From the NCBI GenBank assembly GCA_020639115.1, contig JACKHG010000002.1, positions 434,001 through 498,000 of the forward strand: a stretch of 64,000 nt of DNA, read 5' to 3'. The position numbers and the translations under genes were made by a program. Below are positions 62,007 through 64,000 of this stretch, in pieces (within the stretch, counting starts at the first letter, position 1; each line of letters starts with the position of its first letter). The notes beneath the pieces were generated by a model. The model was not told the DNA's origin. It searched no databases and saw nothing but the letters and a program-made list of their open reading frames with translations. The stretch is from Phycisphaerales bacterium. Its GTDB lineage: Bacteria; Planctomycetota; Phycisphaerae; UBA1845.

Positions 62007-64000
62007 ATGAAAATGAGACCGATACCCATTGCTGTCCTAGCCGGCTTGATGGTCGCGGTGTGCTTGACCCAAGCCTGGGGCCAGGAATTTACCAACTCAA
62101 CGTATATCGACATCCCACCGGTCGAGGAGAGTCCCTATCCACCGAACCCGGGTAATGGTTTTACGCAACACATCGCCAACCCTTATCCGAGCGAAATTGA
62201 GGTGTCCGGTGTTACCGAGCCCTTCGCGCTGGAGGTGACGCTCCATGGCTACTCGCATACTTTCCCGCGGAAAACGGACATCCTCCTCGTGCCGCCCAAC
62301 CAACAACCCAGGCGATGTGTGATACTCATGCACGACATCGCGAGCGGCGCTGACGCGGTCGATACCACAATCACGTTTGCGGACAACGCGCCGACCATGC
62401 AAAACCCCGTCGTCAGTGGCACCTACAGACCCACGTCCGCGGGATCTCAACCGACGTTCCTAGATCCCGCACCTTTTCCGGTGCAGTTTTATGCAACAGA
62501 TTTTTCCGCGATTTACGACATGAACATCAGCGCCATGAACGGCACTTGGCGTCTCTACGTCATGAATTGGGGCTATCAGGGATTTCTGAACGGAGATGCC
62601 GGCGAGATCTCGGGGGGATGGACCATCCGGTTTGTGCACGACACGGACGGAGACGGATACTTCGACAACCAGGACAACTGCCCCGACATTTATAACCCGG
62701 GCCAGGAAGACGACGACAACGATGGCGTGGGCAACCCATGCGACATTTGCCCGCTTGATGCGAACCCCGATCAGGCCGAAACGGACGGCGACGGCGTCGG
62801 CGACGCGTGCGACAACTGCCCGCAAATCGCCAACAGCGACCAGGCGAACAACGACGACGATTTCTTCGGCGACGCGTGCGACAACTGCCCTGACGTCACG
62901 AACGGCCTCCAGACCGACGCCGACAGCGACGGATTCGGCGACGCCTGCGACGACTGCCCGGGCATCAATATCGAGAACATCACGCAGGGCACCGCCCACC
63001 GTACAATTCAGGCCGCCCTGGATGCCGCCTCCGACGGCGACACGATCGAGCTGGGCCCCTGCGATTTCTATGAAGACAACATTGTGTTTCCCCACGGACT
63101 CAATGTGACCGTTCGGGGCGCGGGGATGGACCAAACTTTCCTCGATGGCGGTGACGACGACTCCGACCACGTGTTTTCCCTCCAGAACACGAATCAGACC
63201 AATGCAACCGTGATCGCCAGGATGACGATCACCAACTCGGGCGCTACCGCGATTCGCATCAACAAGACTTCTCCGACCATCCGGTTGATCCGGTTCCAGG
63301 ACGTTGCGGGTGGCAACGCGCTCGAACTGCGCGGTGGTTCCCTGGTCGATCGATGCATTTTCACCGGCACGGCATCGGGTTATCAGAGCGTGTACGTCTC
63401 TTCCGAGCCCAACGAAACGCCCGCGTTCCACCAGTGTCTGTTTTTCGACAATGCGACCAACTTCGACCTGGTGATTGACGAGCCCGTGGCGAGCAGCCTG
63501 GTCAACTGCACGCTCGCGGGCGGGAGTGCCGGCACGGTTCAGGTTCGGACCGGCGCGCGGCTGGACGTGTACAATTCGGTCATGCTCCACAACATGGCGG
63601 TGTCGGGAACGCTGATTACCATTCGGAGCATTTTCGACGGTGCGACCGGCAACAACATCGACGGGCGGCCGACGTTCGTGGACGAAGCCGGCGGTGATTA
63701 TCGCCTGGCGTCCAGCTCGCTCGGTATCGATGCGGCGCTTTCCACTCCTCTCCTTGGAACTGGAGTCTATCGCGACCTGGGGGGCGACCCCCGCTACGCC
63801 GAGGACGTGGGCACGGTTGACACCGGGTCTGGCATCCTGACCATTCTGGACATCGGCGCTTACGAGTTTCAGGGTCTTTCCGACAGCGACAACGATGGCG
63901 TGGGCGATGCCGACGAGATATGCCCCGGTTTTGATGACAACATTGACACCGACGCGGATGGCGCGCCCGACGGATGCGACCTGTGTCCCGGATATGACGA
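62007..64000 (+). CDS. Large secreted protein with P-like domain, calcium repeats and beta-helix, 3' end beyond window
   Basis: The frame is open from ATG 62007 to the window end (664 codons). A signal peptide (MKMRPIPIAVLAGLMVAVCLTQAWG) is followed by a domain resembling the P domain of proprotein convertases (about 30-210), with NGTWRLYVMNWGYQG and EISGGWTIRF near its end. Thrombospondin type 3-like calcium repeats follow (DTDGDGYFDNQDNCPD, DNDGVGNPCDICP, DGDGVGDACDNCP and others, about 212-325). Next is a pectate-lyase-like beta-helix (TIQAALDAASDGDTIELGP ... VRGAGMDQTFLDGG), and further calcium repeats at the edge. GGAG about 8-12 nt upstream supports the start. It follows the BNR protein in the same direction but after a terminator. 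A surface adhesin or matrix protein is a reasonable guess. Confidence 0.85.
   Translation, partial: MKMRPIPIAVLAGLMVAVCLTQAWGQEFTNSTYIDIPPVEESPYPPNPGNGFTQHIANPYPSEIEVSGVTEPFALEVTLHGYSHTFPRKTDILLVPPNQQPRRCVILMHDIASGADAVDTTITFADNAPTMQNPVVSGTYRPTSAGSQPTFLDPAPFPVQFYATDFSAIYDMNISAMNGTWRLYVMNWGYQGFLNGDAGEISGGWTIRFVHDTDGDGYFDNQDNCPDIYNPGQEDDDNDGVGNPCDICPLDANPDQAETDGDGVGDACDNCPQIANSDQANNDDDFFGDACDNCPDVTNGLQTDADSDGFGDACDDCPGINIENITQGTAHRTIQAALDAASDGDTIELGPCDFYEDNIVFPHGLNVTVRGAGMDQTFLDGGDDDSDHVFSLQNTNQTNATVIARMTITNSGATAIRINKTSPTIRLIRFQDVAGGNALELRGGSLVDRCIFTGTASGYQSVYVSSEPNETPAFHQCLFFDNATNFDLVIDEPVASSLVNCTLAGGSAGTVQVRTGARLDVYNSVMLHNMAVSGTLITIRSIFDGATGNNIDGRPTFVDEAGGDYRLASSSLGIDAALSTPLLGTGVYRDLGGDPRYAEDVGTVDTGSGILTILDIGAYEFQGLSDSDNDGVGDADEICPGFDDNIDTDADGAPDGCDLCPGYD

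Overview
The window is GC-rich and most likely comes from a planctomycete (Planctomycetota, possibly a Phycisphaerae-like lineage). The grounds are a prepilin with an FTLVELLVVISIIALLIAI stem and a C-terminal FADGHV motif, a PEP-CTERM protein, secreted proteins ending in dockerin-like DGDGDVDL repeats, a Sig-70 (X6-type) sigma factor paired with a large Ser/Thr kinase-TPR protein, and short AATGATGAATG intergenic repeats. This assignment is inference; no rRNA or ribosomal protein gene is present. Clear promoters have the form TTGnnn-16/18-TAnnnT, and several genes carry the -10 hexamer only 6-12 nt before the start codon, which suggests leaderless mRNAs.

Layout. 1-3.6 kb: HDOD signalling protein (cut by the window edge), DUF1579 lipoprotein, J-domain membrane protein, LpxL-like acyltransferase, tRNA-Ala. 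4.3-8.8 kb: prepilin-like protein and a large dockerin-tailed secreted protein. 8.9-12.9 kb: membrane spermidine-synthase-like fusion, Tat-exported phosphoesterase, tRNA-Ser. 13.0-16.1 kb: sugar ABC transporter (binding lipoprotein and two overlapping permeases). 16.2-21.9 kb: a sucrose cluster of fructokinase, sucrose-phosphate synthase with a C-terminal HAD domain, and sucrose synthase, with its own promoter and a strong terminator. 21.9-25.8 kb: PEP-CTERM protein, a gamma-glutamyltransferase broken by several indels, a zinc-ribbon membrane protein and a gene-free repeat-like stretch. 25.8-31.7 kb: PilT, sugar transferase, class V aminotransferase, two unrecognised proteins and an SEC-C/Cys-cluster protein. 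31.9-39.1 kb: solitary flagellin, RecO, a second PfkB kinase, NhaD-type antiporter, PolX, tRNA-Glu. 39.3-43.6 kb: a 27-residue membrane peptide, a candidate sigma-54-driven small RNA, an EtfD/HdrD-like Fe-S membrane oxidoreductase and an exo/endonuclease-phosphatase protein. 43.8-50.5 kb: DUF2130 protein, subtilase, GatB, DUF192 lipoprotein, SpoIIE/PP2C phosphatase. 50.8-51.2 kb: a gene-free unit with its own promoter and terminator that I read as a structured non-coding RNA. 51.2-54.9 kb: SDR enzyme, three small exported proteins, NikR, tRNA-Leu. 55.0-58.9 kb: sigma factor and kinase. 59-64 kb: two large secreted calcium-binding repeat proteins, the second cut by the edge.

The most interesting region is 50763-51170. 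A TTGAAT-17-TAGACT promoter and a 12-bp-plus hairpin terminator bracket about 375 nt holding six GAGAGAG runs. Four of these lie in predicted hairpin loops, including the terminator loop, which looks like a Csr/Rsm-type protein-titrating RNA. A second candidate RNA (about 39649-39783) follows an exact GG-N10-GC sigma-54 promoter and displays CUCUCC in its loop, complementary to the GGAGAG loops of the first. Among the protein genes, the sucrose cluster can in principle run a complete synthesis-cleavage cycle.
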